DNA from: CAVYGM01 sp963768025
Lineage (GTDB): Bacteria > Bacteroidota > Bacteroidia > Cytophagales > Spirosomataceae
Direction: 5' to 3'
Assembly: GCA_963768025.1 (NCBI GenBank)
Contig: CAVYGM010000002.1
Coordinates: 1-64,000, forward strand
Length of the DNA stretch: 64,000 nt
Part shown: positions 31,297 to 40,426 of the stretch, one piece after another
How positions within the stretch are numbered: position 1 is the stretch's first letter
Layout of the letters: each line of letters begins with the position of its first letter
Program-made: the position numbers and the translations under genes
The notes under the pieces: generated by a model
The model's input: only the letters and a program-made list of their open reading frames with translations
What the model was told of the DNA's origin: nothing
The model's database searches: none

Positions 31297-32091
31297 ATGA
31301 ACACCTTTTTCAAATTAATAAAGCCCGTTCTTGACCTTACGGCCCGTAAGAAAAGCTTTCAGGGTTTTTATTCCAAACTGTACCACTTAGGCTTATATGG
31401 AATGAACTACGGAGTGAGCGGGGATATTAACTCCAACGGAGAAATGCACCTGCTGCGCACGCTGCGGGCCCGGATCACCCAGAAAAACCCGGTGCTATTT
31501 GATGTAGGGGCCAATGTGGGCGAATATGCCCTGTTGCTGGGAGCGACCTTCGGACCGGGAGCGCGGATCTATGCCTTCGAACCGTCGACCCCTACCTGGG
31601 AGGTACTTAGAAAAAACCTTGCGCATACCACCATACAGGCTGTAAACGTAGGCCTGAGCAATGCTACCGAGGAGGTGAAGTTGTACCGGAGTCAGGAACT
31701 GTCGAGTATGGCATCGGTGTATCCGCGTCAGTTGGGTGACACTACGGTCAAAGCCTACGAAATGATATCGCTTACCACGCTCGATGAATTCTGCGCAAAA
31801 GAGGGGATTGCATTCATTGATTTTTTGAAAGTAGACGTAGAGGGCCATGAATTAAAGGTACTGGAAGGGGCCACCCGGATGCTGTCCGAACGGGCCATCC
31901 GGTTTATTCAGTTTGAATTCGGGGGCACGAATATCGACTCCAAAGTATTCCTCCGTGACTTTCTGAATACGCTTTCTCCGAATTACCGGGTCTACCGGCT
32001 GGTGACCGATGGTCTCCACCCCATCGCGTACAGCGAAACCATGGAGATATTTACCTACACCAACTACTTTGCCGAACTGATAGAAAAATAA
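31297..32091 (+). CDS. FkbM-family methyltransferase
   Basis: 264 residues, intact. SAM-binding motif VLFDVGANVGEYALLLGATF, acidic loop IYAFEPSTPTWEVLRKNL and the FkbM core IAFIDFLKVDVEGHELKVLE and AIRFIQFEFGGTN. It lies 78 bases after wecB on the same strand. It belongs to the same family as the gene at 28.2-29.0 kb but is clearly divergent in sequence, so it probably acts on a different sugar or lipid intermediate. Confidence 0.88.
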   Translation: MNTFFKLIKPVLDLTARKKSFQGFYSKLYHLGLYGMNYGVSGDINSNGEMHLLRTLRARITQKNPVLFDVGANVGEYALLLGATFGPGARIYAFEPSTPTWEVLRKNLAHTTIQAVNVGLSNATEEVKLYRSQELSSMASVYPRQLGDTTVKAYEMISLTTLDEFCAKEGIAFIDFLKVDVEGHELKVLEGATRMLSERAIRFIQFEFGGTNIDSKVFLRDFLNTLSPNYRVYRLVTDGLHPIAYSETMEIFTYTNYFAELIEK

Positions 32092-32107
32092 ACTCGGTCA
32101 GTAAATT

Positions 32108-32142
32108 TCCCCCCTAACAAGGGGGGCTGGGGGGTGTATGAG
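32108..32142. other. G/C-run hairpin in intergenic gap
   Basis: A CCCCCC run, loop TAACAA, GGGGGG, then CTGGGGGG. The stem is 6 G-C pairs and could slip between the two G runs. It sits 17 bases after the FkbM stop. No T-run follows, so it is not a canonical terminator. Confidence 0.4.
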
Positions 32143-32218
32143 CAGAATGGTGCTCTAAAAGGTACTCCTTATACCCTCCCGTTCGCTTCTGCAACCCCAT
32201 ATTTTCCAAAAGAACCCT

Positions 32219-33055
32219 ATGACTGAAAACCAAAAACCTTCCCTAACCCTGATCCCCTACGGTGGGCTGGGCAACCGGCTACGGGTGCTCAACTCCGCCT
32301 TTGGGCTAGGCCTCGACCTGGGAGCGGAGGTGAAGTTGATCTGGTTTAGGAAATGGGAGCTAAACAGCGACCTGGAAGCGCTATTTGCCTCGACGGGCTA
32401 CGCCTACACGCCCGCCAGTCCGGCCATAGTAGCTACGCTGAAACCGATCTTGAAGCATATCTGGATTCAGCGGTACGAGCGGTTGTATCGTACTGTGCTG
32501 AGTTTGTTTTACGATAAAGTCTATTTCGACAGCGACGTAACCACCCTGGCGCCCGCGCAGCTACGGGCCGATGCCGCCAAGTATCGCCGCGTGCTGATTG
32601 CTACCTGCTACCAGTTTTATGATTTCGAAAACTTTGATAACTACGAAGTAGCCCCGGCCATCCGGCAGCGGATTGATGTCCTCACCCAAAATTTTGACCA
32701 CCATACGGTGGGTGTACACATTCGCCGGACGGACCACGCCGCGCTGATCGAAGCCTCGCCCCTTGAACTCTTCCTAGGGCACATGACCCGGATGGTGGAG
32801 GAACATGCTGCTGTACGCTTTTTCCTGGCTACGGACGATGAGGCGGTAAAAATAGCCTTGCAGCGGCAATTTGGCGAGCGCCTGTTGACGCAGCAGACAC
32901 CCCTGACCCGCGACAGCCCCGACGGAATGGTGGGCGCGGTGGTGGATATTTATGCTTTATCCAAAACCCGCAGCATAATCTGCACCACAAAGAGTAGTTT
33001 TGCAAAAATGGCCGCTATGATTGGCCCGGAAAAAGAAATTATCGAAGTCGCCTGA
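32219..33055 (+). CDS. Fucosyltransferase-like glycosyltransferase
   Basis: 278 residues. Two motifs identify the fold: LTLIPYGGLGNRLRVLNSAF at the N-terminus (GGLGNR glycine loop) and TVGVHIRRTDH in the middle (HxRRxD donor-binding motif of alpha-1,2/1,6-fucosyltransferases and NodZ). The C-terminus, VVDIYALSKTRSIICTTKSS then FAKMAA, matches the third motif of that superfamily. It therefore probably transfers from a GDP-sugar. The start ATG at 32219 is 127 bases after the FkbM stop. GT family (11, 23 or related) is undecided. Confidence 0.78.
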   Translation: MTENQKPSLTLIPYGGLGNRLRVLNSAFGLGLDLGAEVKLIWFRKWELNSDLEALFASTGYAYTPASPAIVATLKPILKHIWIQRYERLYRTVLSLFYDKVYFDSDVTTLAPAQLRADAAKYRRVLIATCYQFYDFENFDNYEVAPAIRQRIDVLTQNFDHHTVGVHIRRTDHAALIEASPLELFLGHMTRMVEEHAAVRFFLATDDEAVKIALQRQFGERLLTQQTPLTRDSPDGMVGAVVDIYALSKTRSIICTTKSSFAKMAAMIGPEKEIIEVA

Positions 33056-33107
33056 CCTGACTCAGAAACACATAAAAAATAGCATCACAAAAAAGCCGTA
33101 GGCTTGA

Positions 33108-33142
33108 CCGATCTGGTAGCGCCGGATTTCAATCCGGTGGTC
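33108..33142. repeat. REP-like short palindrome
   Basis: CCGGATT, loop TC, AATCCGG at 33122-33137, in the gap between the fucosyltransferase-like gene and the DUF268 gene. A single copy is seen in this window; the REP label rests on shape only. Confidence 0.35.
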
Positions 33143-33200
33143 TTGGCCAATGGTGATTTGTTGTAGAATTGATCATTTAAAAAATTCAGTTACCCCGTCC

Positions 33201-33977
33201 ATGAAACTCGTTTATTTTGCCCTGGATTACCTCGGAATTGACCCCCGCAAAGCCTTTACCAATTTCAAGGGGCTTTTCTGGTACATCAAGGATATTTCCA
33301 TTTTTAGGAAGCAGTACGCGGCTACCAAACAGGAGTTCAGGATACGGTACATCCCCATCCTGACCGATAAGTACGACACGAGTGGCAAAGCCTGGGGCCA
33401 GTACTTTTACCAGGATTTGTACGCTGCCAACCGGATTTTTGTGGATAACCCCGTCCGGCACATTGACATCGGCTCGCGGGTGGATGGTTTCGTGACGCAC
33501 GTGGCGGCTTTTCGCAAAATTGAGGTGTTCGACATCCGACCCATGGCCGGGAAAGTAAAAAACATTGAATTTGTGCAAGCAGACCTCATGCAGTTTGATG
33601 AGCGACTGGCCGAGTGTACCGATTCGCTGTCGTGTCTCCATACCATTGAGCATTTTGGCCTGGGACGCTACAATGATCCGATTGATATAAACGGGCACCT
33701 CAAAGGCCTCGATACCATGTACAAGCTGCTGAAGCCCGGCGGACGTTTTTATTTTTCGACGCAAATAGGTCCCCTGCGGATCGACTTCAACTCGCACCGC
33801 ATTTTTTCATTGGAATACCTGCTGAATTATTTCAAGCCAAACTACGAGATCGAGCGCTTTGCCTACATCAACGATGCGGATGAGTTTTTTGAGAATGTAC
33901 CCCTCACGCCGGAGCTGATAGCCACCAACGCTGGCTGCAAAATGGGCTGCGGGATTTTTGTACTGGTGAAGAAGTAG
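33201..33977 (+). CDS. DUF268 methyltransferase-like protein
   Basis: 258 residues from the ATG at 33201 (MKLVYFALDYLGIDPRKAF), chosen over an upstream ATG at 33150 because this N-terminus is the conserved one. DUF268 features: HIDIGSRVDGFVTHVAAFRK (nucleotide-binding-like glycine loop), VFDIRPMAGKVKNIEFVQAD, LSCLHTIEHFGLGRYNDPID, and KPGGRFYFSTQIG, a methyltransferase-like strand. Members are found in polysaccharide and flagellin-modification clusters; biochemical activity is not established. Convergent with the flippase gene, 25 bases apart. Confidence 0.84.
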   Translation: MKLVYFALDYLGIDPRKAFTNFKGLFWYIKDISIFRKQYAATKQEFRIRYIPILTDKYDTSGKAWGQYFYQDLYAANRIFVDNPVRHIDIGSRVDGFVTHVAAFRKIEVFDIRPMAGKVKNIEFVQADLMQFDERLAECTDSLSCLHTIEHFGLGRYNDPIDINGHLKGLDTMYKLLKPGGRFYFSTQIGPLRIDFNSHRIFSLEYLLNYFKPNYEIERFAYINDADEFFENVPLTPELIATNAGCKMGCGIFVLVKK

Positions 33978-34002
33978 AAATCAAAGAGGCAGGATCAGCG
34001 GT

Positions 34003-35499
34003 TTACTTCCGTTTTTTTACAAAGCCTACCACCGATCGCGCCACCGAATTAAGATCCTCCGACACATTCAGCCACAGAATCCCCGCCACGAAAACCCCGC
34101 CAACTAGCGCCGAGCGGTAGGCCAGCGTTAGGATGCGCTCGAAGAGACCATCGCCCACTTCCGGTAGCTGAAAGCCGAGCAAGAGCACTGCCGCACCTAG
34201 TCCCACGATGACGAACTGCACCAGGCTGAAAGGTTGGATATGGAAATATTTCCAGATCAGGAAAGTCCGCATGACATTGTAGTAGGTTACCGAAGCCACC
34301 GCCGCCAGTGCCGCACCATTGAGGCCGTAAAGCGGAATGAAGAATCGGTTGAGCAGGTACAGCACCACAATAAACAGCGCAATCAGGACGGAATCCAGCT
34401 TGTAGTATTTAGAATAGGCCAGAATTAGCGTGTTCACTCCATTGGCCAGCTCAAATAATTTGCCCAGGCCAATGATGATCAGAGCCCACTTACCGGTGGC
34501 ATAGACCGGTTTGATAAAACTGAACAGGGTATCGAGGTTCACCCAGGCCACGAGCAGAATCAAACAGCCCAGAATCAACTGTGTAATCCCGCTTTTCTTA
34601 TAGATACTTTCCACTTTGCTATAATCCTGGCTATGCATGGAGTCGAGGACAATGGCCGTGGAGGCCTTGGCGGTGATGTTGTACGAGAGCGTCATGACGC
34701 TGCCAAAGAGGATGCTGGTAGAATAGATCCCGGTATCACTCAGGCCCAGGTATTCCTTCACCATCAGTTTGTCGAGCTGAGTAATGATGATGGAAGAAAA
34801 GCCGGTGGCCACGCTGAACAGCGAGAAGCTATAAAACTGCTTTCGGAAATCCGACTTGAATAAAAATAAATTGGGGGCCAGCGAAAAATTGCCCAGCTGG
34901 TACGCCCGAAAAGCCATCAGCAGGGTGGGCAGGCCAATGGCTACGGTCCAGAGGATAATAAAAATCCGGAAATCTATCACGCCCAAGGCCACAAGGCAAG
35001 CCGCCAGAAATATCAGGAACCGTTGCAGAAACTCTTTATAAAAATTACCATGCACGGTATCGTACAACCCCTTGGCGTAGTTGTCGAACAGATAAAAAAG
35101 CATGGTGGCCAACGACAATGGAAACAACAGACCGAAGTACCGGCCAAACAGCTGCCGGTCGGCTTCGGTGGAGCCAATGATCGTATCCTTGAACAGGTAC
35201 AAGCCCAGGCACCCCACTCCGTAGCCGACGGCGGAGAACAGCAGCCCGGTAAAAAGGTACCCCCGGTGCTTGCTTTGGGCGTCGCGGAAGTAGCTGAAAA
35301 ACCGGGTTCCGGCCTGATTATAGCCCAGGCCCGCGAATTGAGCCACGATGAGCGCGTACGCAAACAGAATTTGAATCAGGCCGTTTTCCTGAGTGGTGAA
35401 AAAATTAGGAATAATTAACGCCTGGGTAAGCATACCGACGGCTACCCCCAGATAAGAATAGAGGGTACCGAGGATAGTCTGTCGTTTGATGACACTCAT
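34003..35499 (-). CDS. Wzx-like oligosaccharide flippase (MATE/MVF superfamily)
   Basis: 498 residues, highly hydrophobic, about 14 predicted membrane helices. The first helices (LGTLYSYLGVAVGMLTQALI, FFTTQENGLIQILFAYALIV) and the central LDKLMVKEYLGLSDTGIYST are typical of polysaccharide_synt/RfbX exporters. It would translocate undecaprenyl-linked repeat units across the inner membrane. No Wzy-like polymerase or Wzz-like regulator is visible in the window, so the pathway is incomplete here or uses the flippase with an ABC- or ligase-only route. Confidence 0.86.
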   Translation of the reverse strand: MSVIKRQTILGTLYSYLGVAVGMLTQALIIPNFFTTQENGLIQILFAYALIVAQFAGLGYNQAGTRFFSYFRDAQSKHRGYLFTGLLFSAVGYGVGCLGLYLFKDTIIGSTEADRQLFGRYFGLLFPLSLATMLFYLFDNYAKGLYDTVHGNFYKEFLQRFLIFLAACLVALGVIDFRIFIILWTVAIGLPTLLMAFRAYQLGNFSLAPNLFLFKSDFRKQFYSFSLFSVATGFSSIIITQLDKLMVKEYLGLSDTGIYSTSILFGSVMTLSYNITAKASTAIVLDSMHSQDYSKVESIYKKSGITQLILGCLILLVAWVNLDTLFSFIKPVYATGKWALIIIGLGKLFELANGVNTLILAYSKYYKLDSVLIALFIVVLYLLNRFFIPLYGLNGAALAAVASVTYYNVMRTFLIWKYFHIQPFSLVQFVIVGLGAAVLLLGFQLPEVGDGLFERILTLAYRSALVGGVFVAGILWLNVSEDLNSVARSVVGFVKKRK

Positions 35500-35658
35500 G
35501 GAAATGCAACGCTCCTTTGGAGAGCTGGGAAGTAAGTTGAATCAGGATGCGGGTAGGGCCTCCGAATGTGCCGCAAATTTAAACCTGATATTTGGTAAGC
35601 CAATCAGACAGCTCCAAAAACCTCGGTCCCAGCTGGGCAAACACCCGGAAGCTGCCGC

Positions 35659-36648
35659 TCAGAGAAATGATTTCTCATAGGTCACCTTCATGGATCTTTG
35701 TCCCCCCAGGTTTTCCTTAAAGCGAATCAGAGAAGATTTTTCAGTTCCAAAATGATCCAGGGAAGTGCCTAGGTCAATCAGTTCGATGGTATTCTTTTGG
35801 GCATAATCATACAGAGCCGCATTCAGCATGACCGTTGGGCTGAAGGTACGGTAGTCGAGGTCGTCGGCGGGACAAAAATTGTACAGAATACGACTATTGA
35901 CCCGGATGGCGACGGTTAGGCTGATGAGTTTGGCGCCATTCTTAACCGCGAATACGAGCGCCTCATCGGGCAATTGAGTCAGTAAGTTGGAAAACCCTTC
36001 AAAATCAATCGGAAGCGGATACCCTTTTCGGTGACGGCATTCATATAGAAAAGCATATACCTCGGTCGGGTTGGGATTCGGCAGGAGGGAGTAGTCAAAG
36101 CCAGCCCGCTGGCATTTCCGCAGTCGTCGGCGTTCGGCGGCGGAAATAGTGCTCGCGAAGGCATCCGATGTGACTACAAGGTGGTGGTTTACGTGGGAAT
36201 AGGTAGGTTGGAATCCATTGCTTTGATACACCTCGTGCCAAGTGGAAGGAATCGTTTCCGGGTAGCCTGTGGGAGGAGTTTTGATTTTCAGGTGGGTAAT
36301 TTCCTGTGCTCGGCCCCATTTTTCTATGCAGAAAAACAGGTACTTCAAAGCGTCTGGCGGAGTAGTGGATTGATATTGCAGACCTCCGAAAGGGGCATTT
36401 GTCAGCGAAGTAAGCTGGGAGCCGTCCCAATCTGCCCAAAGCAGCGCCATTATTTCGTGAGTCTCTACGTCCCGCAGCCAGAACGAAACTAGATTTCCAG
36501 TGGGCTGGGTGGCCAAATGCTTCCCTTGGTTGTAAATATATAATTGGCTTGCCAATGCTGACATTGAGTTCTCTGCAAACGGCGAGTCATCTGCTCTCCC
36601 AAGTCTTACTTCGTAGGTACCCCACGAACCAATTCGTTGCCCGTCCAC
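35659..36648 (-). CDS. GNAT-superfamily acyltransferase (GNAT_6/FemAB-like)
   Basis: 329 residues, GTG start at 36648. The C-terminal half carries a GNAT_6/FemAB-like fold: AAERRRLRKCQRAGFDYSLL, PTEVYAFLYECRHRKGYPLP, LPDEALVFAVKNGAKLISLT, TVMLNAALYDYAQKNTIEL, IDLGTSLDHFGTEKSSLIRF then KENLGG. Proteins of this type in polysaccharide clusters probably acylate sugars or attach amino acids, but no substrate is known for this one. It lies 160 bases upstream of the flippase on the same strand and divergent from the carbamoyltransferase. Confidence 0.72.
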   Translation of the reverse strand: MDGQRIGSWGTYEVRLGRADDSPFAENSMSALASQLYIYNQGKHLATQPTGNLVSFWLRDVETHEIMALLWADWDGSQLTSLTNAPFGGLQYQSTTPPDALKYLFFCIEKWGRAQEITHLKIKTPPTGYPETIPSTWHEVYQSNGFQPTYSHVNHHLVVTSDAFASTISAAERRRLRKCQRAGFDYSLLPNPNPTEVYAFLYECRHRKGYPLPIDFEGFSNLLTQLPDEALVFAVKNGAKLISLTVAIRVNSRILYNFCPADDLDYRTFSPTVMLNAALYDYAQKNTIELIDLGTSLDHFGTEKSSLIRFKENLGGQRSMKVTYEKSFL

Positions 36649-37029
36649 TAATTTTTATGCATTTTTTTAGGTTTCAAAGAGAGCCAAAGTAGGGCGAATT
36701 TTGGAGGTTTACAATTCCTCCGCCATTCAGAATACACCGCGCCCTGCGTAATAAGTGACTTGGCACTGGCTGTGCGAGCGGAAAGGTTTGTTTCAATTTC
36801 GGGTACGTTAGCGCTTTCTTTGCAATCCTATCCCGGTTTTTTGATTAGTTGATAAACACATTCTTCAGGCAAAAGATTGAGTTTTTTGAATATTTTCGCT
36901 GTTTTAGATTCCAAATGTTGGATTATAGGTAGTTTCCGGTTTATCCTTTCCGTTTGAAGTTAGCGCAGTTCTTCCTAGTTTTGTCGGCCTATTATAAGTA
37001 AGGCATGTTCGTAACAAACCCAAGCTTAG
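36649..37029. other. Divergent intergenic region, nothing firm seen
   Basis: 381 bases between the GNAT gene and the carbamoyltransferase. It must carry both promoters. TTG with TATAAG near 36980-37000 is a possible promoter for the carbamoyltransferase, but the match is weak. No repeat, hairpin or small ORF is convincing. Confidence 0.35.
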
Positions 37030-38892
37030 GTGAAAATACTAGGAATATCGGCCTTCTACCACGATTCGGCAGCGGCATTAATAGATAACGGAGAAATAGT
37101 AGCAGCGGCTCAGGAAGAGCGATTTACTCGTAAAAAACACGATCCGGGATTCCCCTCCAACGCGGTAAAGTTTTGTTTGGAATACGGCGGGGTTACGCTC
37201 AACCAACTGGATGCGATCGTATTTTATGACAAGCCTTTACTGAAATTTGAACGTTTACTGGAAACCTATTATGCTTTTGCTCCCAAAGGCATTCGTTCTT
37301 TCCTAACCGCTATGCCGGTATGGATCAAAGAAAAAATGTTTCTCAAACGCTTGATCAATGAGGAACTGGTAAAGCTGGGCTACGACAAAAAAAAGCCGGT
37401 AAAAATGCTCTTCCCCGAGCACCATTTGTCCCACGCAGCGAGTGCCTACTACCCCTCACCTTTTGAGAAAGCGGCGATTCTGACCATCGATGGAGTGGGG
37501 GAGTGGGCCACGGCCTCCATATGCCTGGGTGAGGGGAAAGACATCACCATTCTGAAAGAACTTCGCTTCCCGCATTCGCTGGGGCTTTTATACTCTGCTT
37601 TTACGTACTTTCTGGGCTTCCGGGTCAACTCCGGCGAGTATAAGCTCATGGGCCTGGCTCCCTACGGAAATCCTTCTTCACCGGATGTAGACCGCTACGT
37701 GGCTACTATCCTGAAAGACCTGATCGAACTGAAAGAAGATGGGTCGGTTTGGCTCAATCAAGACTACTTCGATTACGCCACGGGACTCAAGATGGTCAAC
37801 GAATCCAAATGGGAAGCGTTGTTTGGCTTCAAAAAGCGGAATCCCGAAGATCCTTTGGAAGCCGAGCACTGTAACCTGGGCCTGGCTATTCAGCGCGTGA
37901 CCGAAGAAGCGGTGATCAAGATGGGACGTGAAGCCAAGCGGCTAACCGGTGCCGATTACCTGTGCATGGCGGGTGGGGTAGCCCTCAACTGCGTGGCTAA
38001 TGGCAAAATTCAGCAGTCGGGTATTTTCAAAGATATATTCATTCAGCCCGCGGCCGGCGATGCGGGCGGAGCCCTGGGCGCGGCGCAGGCGGCCTACCAC
38101 ATCTTCTTCGGACAAGAGCGGAAAGTAACCTGGAAAAACGACGCCATGCGCGGCTCCTATCTGGGGCCAACTTTCTCTGATCTGGAAGTGGAGCTGACCG
38201 CCAAAAAGTACGGGGCTGTCTATACTCATTTTGAAGATTTCAAAGAATTGAGCCAAAAGGTAGCCGCTCTGCTGGCCAACGGAAACGTAATCGGCTGGGT
38301 GCAGGGCCGCATGGAGTTTGGCCCACGGGCGTTGGGCGGACGCAGTATTCTGGGCGATCCGCGCAACTCCGAAATGCAGAAAAAGCTGAACCTGAAAATC
38401 AAGTACCGTGAGTCGTTCCGGCCGTTTGCGCCCTCGGTGCTGGCCGAAGAATGCTCCGAGTACTTTGAGTACGACGGGATTTCGCCCTATATGCTGCTGG
38501 TGCATCCCGTAGCCAAGTCCCGCCGGAATCCCCTGCCGGAAGGCTACGACTCGATGGATCTTCGCAACAAACTTTACTTTGAGCGTTCGGATTTGCCGTC
38601 GATCACCCACATTGATTACTCGGCCCGGATCCAAACGGTGCATAAAGAAACCAACCCCCGCTACTGGGAGTTGATTCAGGCCTTCAAAGAACTTACCGGC
38701 TATGCCGTGATTGTTAATACCAGTTTCAACGTGCGGGGCGAACCCATCGTGTCTACGCCCAACGACTCCTACCGCTGCTTCATGCGTACCGAAATGGACT
38801 ACCTGGTGGTAGGCAACTATGTATTCGACAAGCGCCAGCAACCCGAATGGCAGGAAAAGGACAACTGGCAGGAAGAGTTCGTACTTGATTAA
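37030..38892 (+). CDS. Carbamoyltransferase (NodU/CmcH/TobZ family)
   Basis: 620 residues, GTG start at 37030. Two-domain O-carbamoyltransferase. The N-terminal Kae1-like domain has MKILGISAFYHDSAAAL, EERFTRKKHDPGFP, HHLSHAASAYYPS (metal-binding His pair), LTIDGVGEWATAS, GEYKLMGLAPYG, CMAGGVALNCVANGK and QPAAGDAGGALGAA. The C-terminal YrdC-like domain has GRMEFGPRALGGRSILGDPR, SFRPFAPSVL and VNTSFNVRGEPIV. It transfers a carbamoyl group from carbamoyl phosphate via carbamoyl-adenylate to a hydroxyl, here perhaps on a surface sugar. It is the first gene of a conserved module with SGNH, DUF5989 and SxtJ genes downstream. Confidence 0.93.
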   Translation: MKILGISAFYHDSAAALIDNGEIVAAAQEERFTRKKHDPGFPSNAVKFCLEYGGVTLNQLDAIVFYDKPLLKFERLLETYYAFAPKGIRSFLTAMPVWIKEKMFLKRLINEELVKLGYDKKKPVKMLFPEHHLSHAASAYYPSPFEKAAILTIDGVGEWATASICLGEGKDITILKELRFPHSLGLLYSAFTYFLGFRVNSGEYKLMGLAPYGNPSSPDVDRYVATILKDLIELKEDGSVWLNQDYFDYATGLKMVNESKWEALFGFKKRNPEDPLEAEHCNLGLAIQRVTEEAVIKMGREAKRLTGADYLCMAGGVALNCVANGKIQQSGIFKDIFIQPAAGDAGGALGAAQAAYHIFFGQERKVTWKNDAMRGSYLGPTFSDLEVELTAKKYGAVYTHFEDFKELSQKVAALLANGNVIGWVQGRMEFGPRALGGRSILGDPRNSEMQKKLNLKIKYRESFRPFAPSVLAEECSEYFEYDGISPYMLLVHPVAKSRRNPLPEGYDSMDLRNKLYFERSDLPSITHIDYSARIQTVHKETNPRYWELIQAFKELTGYAVIVNTSFNVRGEPIVSTPNDSYRCFMRTEMDYLVVGNYVFDKRQQPEWQEKDNWQEEFVLD

Positions 38893-38903
38893 TGGGAGAG
38901 TGA

Positions 38904-39014
38904 GTTCAGGGTTCGTAGTTCTTAGTTCGTGGTTTAGAAAAGTCTACTTTACTCAATGTTACCGACAAAGTAAAACGCAACCAAGAACCAAGACCCACGA
39001 ACAGATTCAATATT
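38904..39014. repeat. Heptamer-repeat inverted element, copy F
   Basis: Left arm is five consecutive 7-base units: gttcagg, gttcgta, gttctta, gttcgtg, gtttaga (38904-38938). The facing arm at 38977-39014 contains the complementary units (caacc, aagaacc, aagaccc, acgaaca). It fills the gap between the carbamoyltransferase and SGNH genes, 11 bases after the stop. Confidence 0.7.
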
Positions 39015-39023
39015 AACAAGCGT

Positions 39024-40145
39024 ATGGCTTCAAAAATCGTAACTAGCATTATCCGTTTGGCTCTTTTGGGGGTGTTGTTTGTCTTTTTATTTTATCCTGA
39101 CAAATTTCACATCACCTTCACCTACCCCGGTGCTCCCCAAAGCGACAGTTTTTATGTACGGCTTGCCAAAACCATGTTCTGGCTGTTGCTGATCATCGAA
39201 ATCTTGCGGATTTTTTATTACGGGGTTGTCAAAAGCAAAGCCAAAGGCGTGCTAGCCAACATCGTAACCCTGGTGGTGCCGCTGGTGGTGGTGCTGGTAT
39301 TTCTGGAAATGGTGTTTATGTACATCCCGCAGAGCCACGAAGGGGTACTTTCCAAAGCTTCCCAAATCTGGTGGGAAAAGTACTGGAACCCGGTCAATTC
39401 TTTAAACTACCGCGACAAGGAGATAGGATCGGATACCGTCAAAACCAACGTTCTGGTCATTGGCGACTCCTTTGCGGCGGGGCATGGTTTGGAAAGCCTG
39501 AGTGATCGCTTTTCGGATATTCTTGAAAACAAACTTGGCTCCGAAAACTACGTGGTCTATAATTTGGGAGTATCCGGGTCGGATACCCGCGATGAGGCCG
39601 AGCGGTTGATAAAGTACCCGGTGAAGCCCGATGTAATCGTGCTGCAGTATTTTCCAAACGACATAGAAAAAGCCGCCCGCGAAAAAGGCCTTACTCTCAC
39701 TGGGGCAGAGCCTTACCACGATCTTACCGGCCCTCTGGCTACGCTGGTGAAACGGTTTTATTTGCCTAACTTCGTATACTGGCAATTGCCGCACGCGTCC
39801 TTTGGTACATTCGAAGACTTTGTCAAAACTTCCTACACCGATACTACCATTCTGAATACCCACCTCCGGGACTTGTCCCGGATTTTGGCTTATCGGGATA
39901 GTACGCAGGCCGAGATGTACGCGGTGTTTGTTCCGTTTTTGTTTCAATTGGAAAAAAGCGCCCAATATACCCGGCCGGTTGAGGATTTTCTTACGGTTCA
40001 TGGGGTGACCGTGGTACGGCTCACCGATGGGGTGGCCAAAATCGCGGATAAGGATCGGGTGGTGGGCAAAAACGATGGTCACGCTGGCCCAGCGGTCAAT
40101 CACCTGATGGCCGATCGGGTGTATGCCGTCATGAAGAAGAAATGA
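39024..40145 (+). CDS. Membrane-anchored SGNH/GDSL hydrolase-like protein
   Basis: 373 residues. Three hydrophobic segments (residues about 8-24, 48-66, 77-98) anchor it in the inner membrane. The rest is an SGNH domain with block I GDSFAAGHGLES (nucleophile Ser about residue 150), a block II-like YNLGVSGSDTRDEAE, block III QYFPNDI and a C-terminal DGHAGPAVNHLMADRVY supplying Asp and His. SGNH domains in polysaccharide loci often act as esterases or O-acetyl transferases; which applies here is not visible. It lies between the carbamoyltransferase and DUF5989 genes and is part of the module. Confidence 0.85.
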   Translation: MASKIVTSIIRLALLGVLFVFLFYPDKFHITFTYPGAPQSDSFYVRLAKTMFWLLLIIEILRIFYYGVVKSKAKGVLANIVTLVVPLVVVLVFLEMVFMYIPQSHEGVLSKASQIWWEKYWNPVNSLNYRDKEIGSDTVKTNVLVIGDSFAAGHGLESLSDRFSDILENKLGSENYVVYNLGVSGSDTRDEAERLIKYPVKPDVIVLQYFPNDIEKAAREKGLTLTGAEPYHDLTGPLATLVKRFYLPNFVYWQLPHASFGTFEDFVKTSYTDTTILNTHLRDLSRILAYRDSTQAEMYAVFVPFLFQLEKSAQYTRPVEDFLTVHGVTVVRLTDGVAKIADKDRVVGKNDGHAGPAVNHLMADRVYAVMKKK

Positions 40146-40211
40146 TGCCTGACTGGCTCGATTTTTAGGTGTTTTAAATTTGTAATTTCTCTGTTTAACT
40201 ATTGACCTGAT

Positions 40212-40361
40212 ATGGATTTTCTGAAAGATTTATTTTCGTTCATGAAAGAGCGAAAAAAATGGTGGCTAGCCCCCGTTATCATCATGCTTTTACTCATAGG
40301 CGTTCTCATCGTAATTGGCGGAGGTTCGGCTGTCGCTCCTTTTATTTATACCTTATTCTAA
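40212..40361 (+). CDS. DUF5989 single-span small membrane protein
   Basis: 49 residues. Basic N-terminus FLKDLFSFMKERKKWWLAP, one long hydrophobic helix (IIMLLLIGVLIVIGGGSA) and the conserved tail VAPFIYTLF. The length, the KKWWL motif and this tail match DUF5989, a family repeatedly found next to carbamoyltransferase and SxtJ genes. Function unknown; it could be a small adaptor or assembly subunit. It is 66 bases after the SGNH gene and 65 before the SxtJ gene. Confidence 0.85.
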   Translation: MDFLKDLFSFMKERKKWWLAPVIIMLLLIGVLIVIGGGSAVAPFIYTLF

Positions 40362-40426
40362 ATCAATTCTCTCGGGTGCTTTTAGTCAAAGAAGGTACAC
40401 CGAAGGGAGTTAGCTACTAGTACCTT

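Noticed and set aside
38904..39014. Insertion sequence remnant in the repeat elements
   Set aside because: No transposase fragment, no target duplication seen, and the interior has no coding potential.
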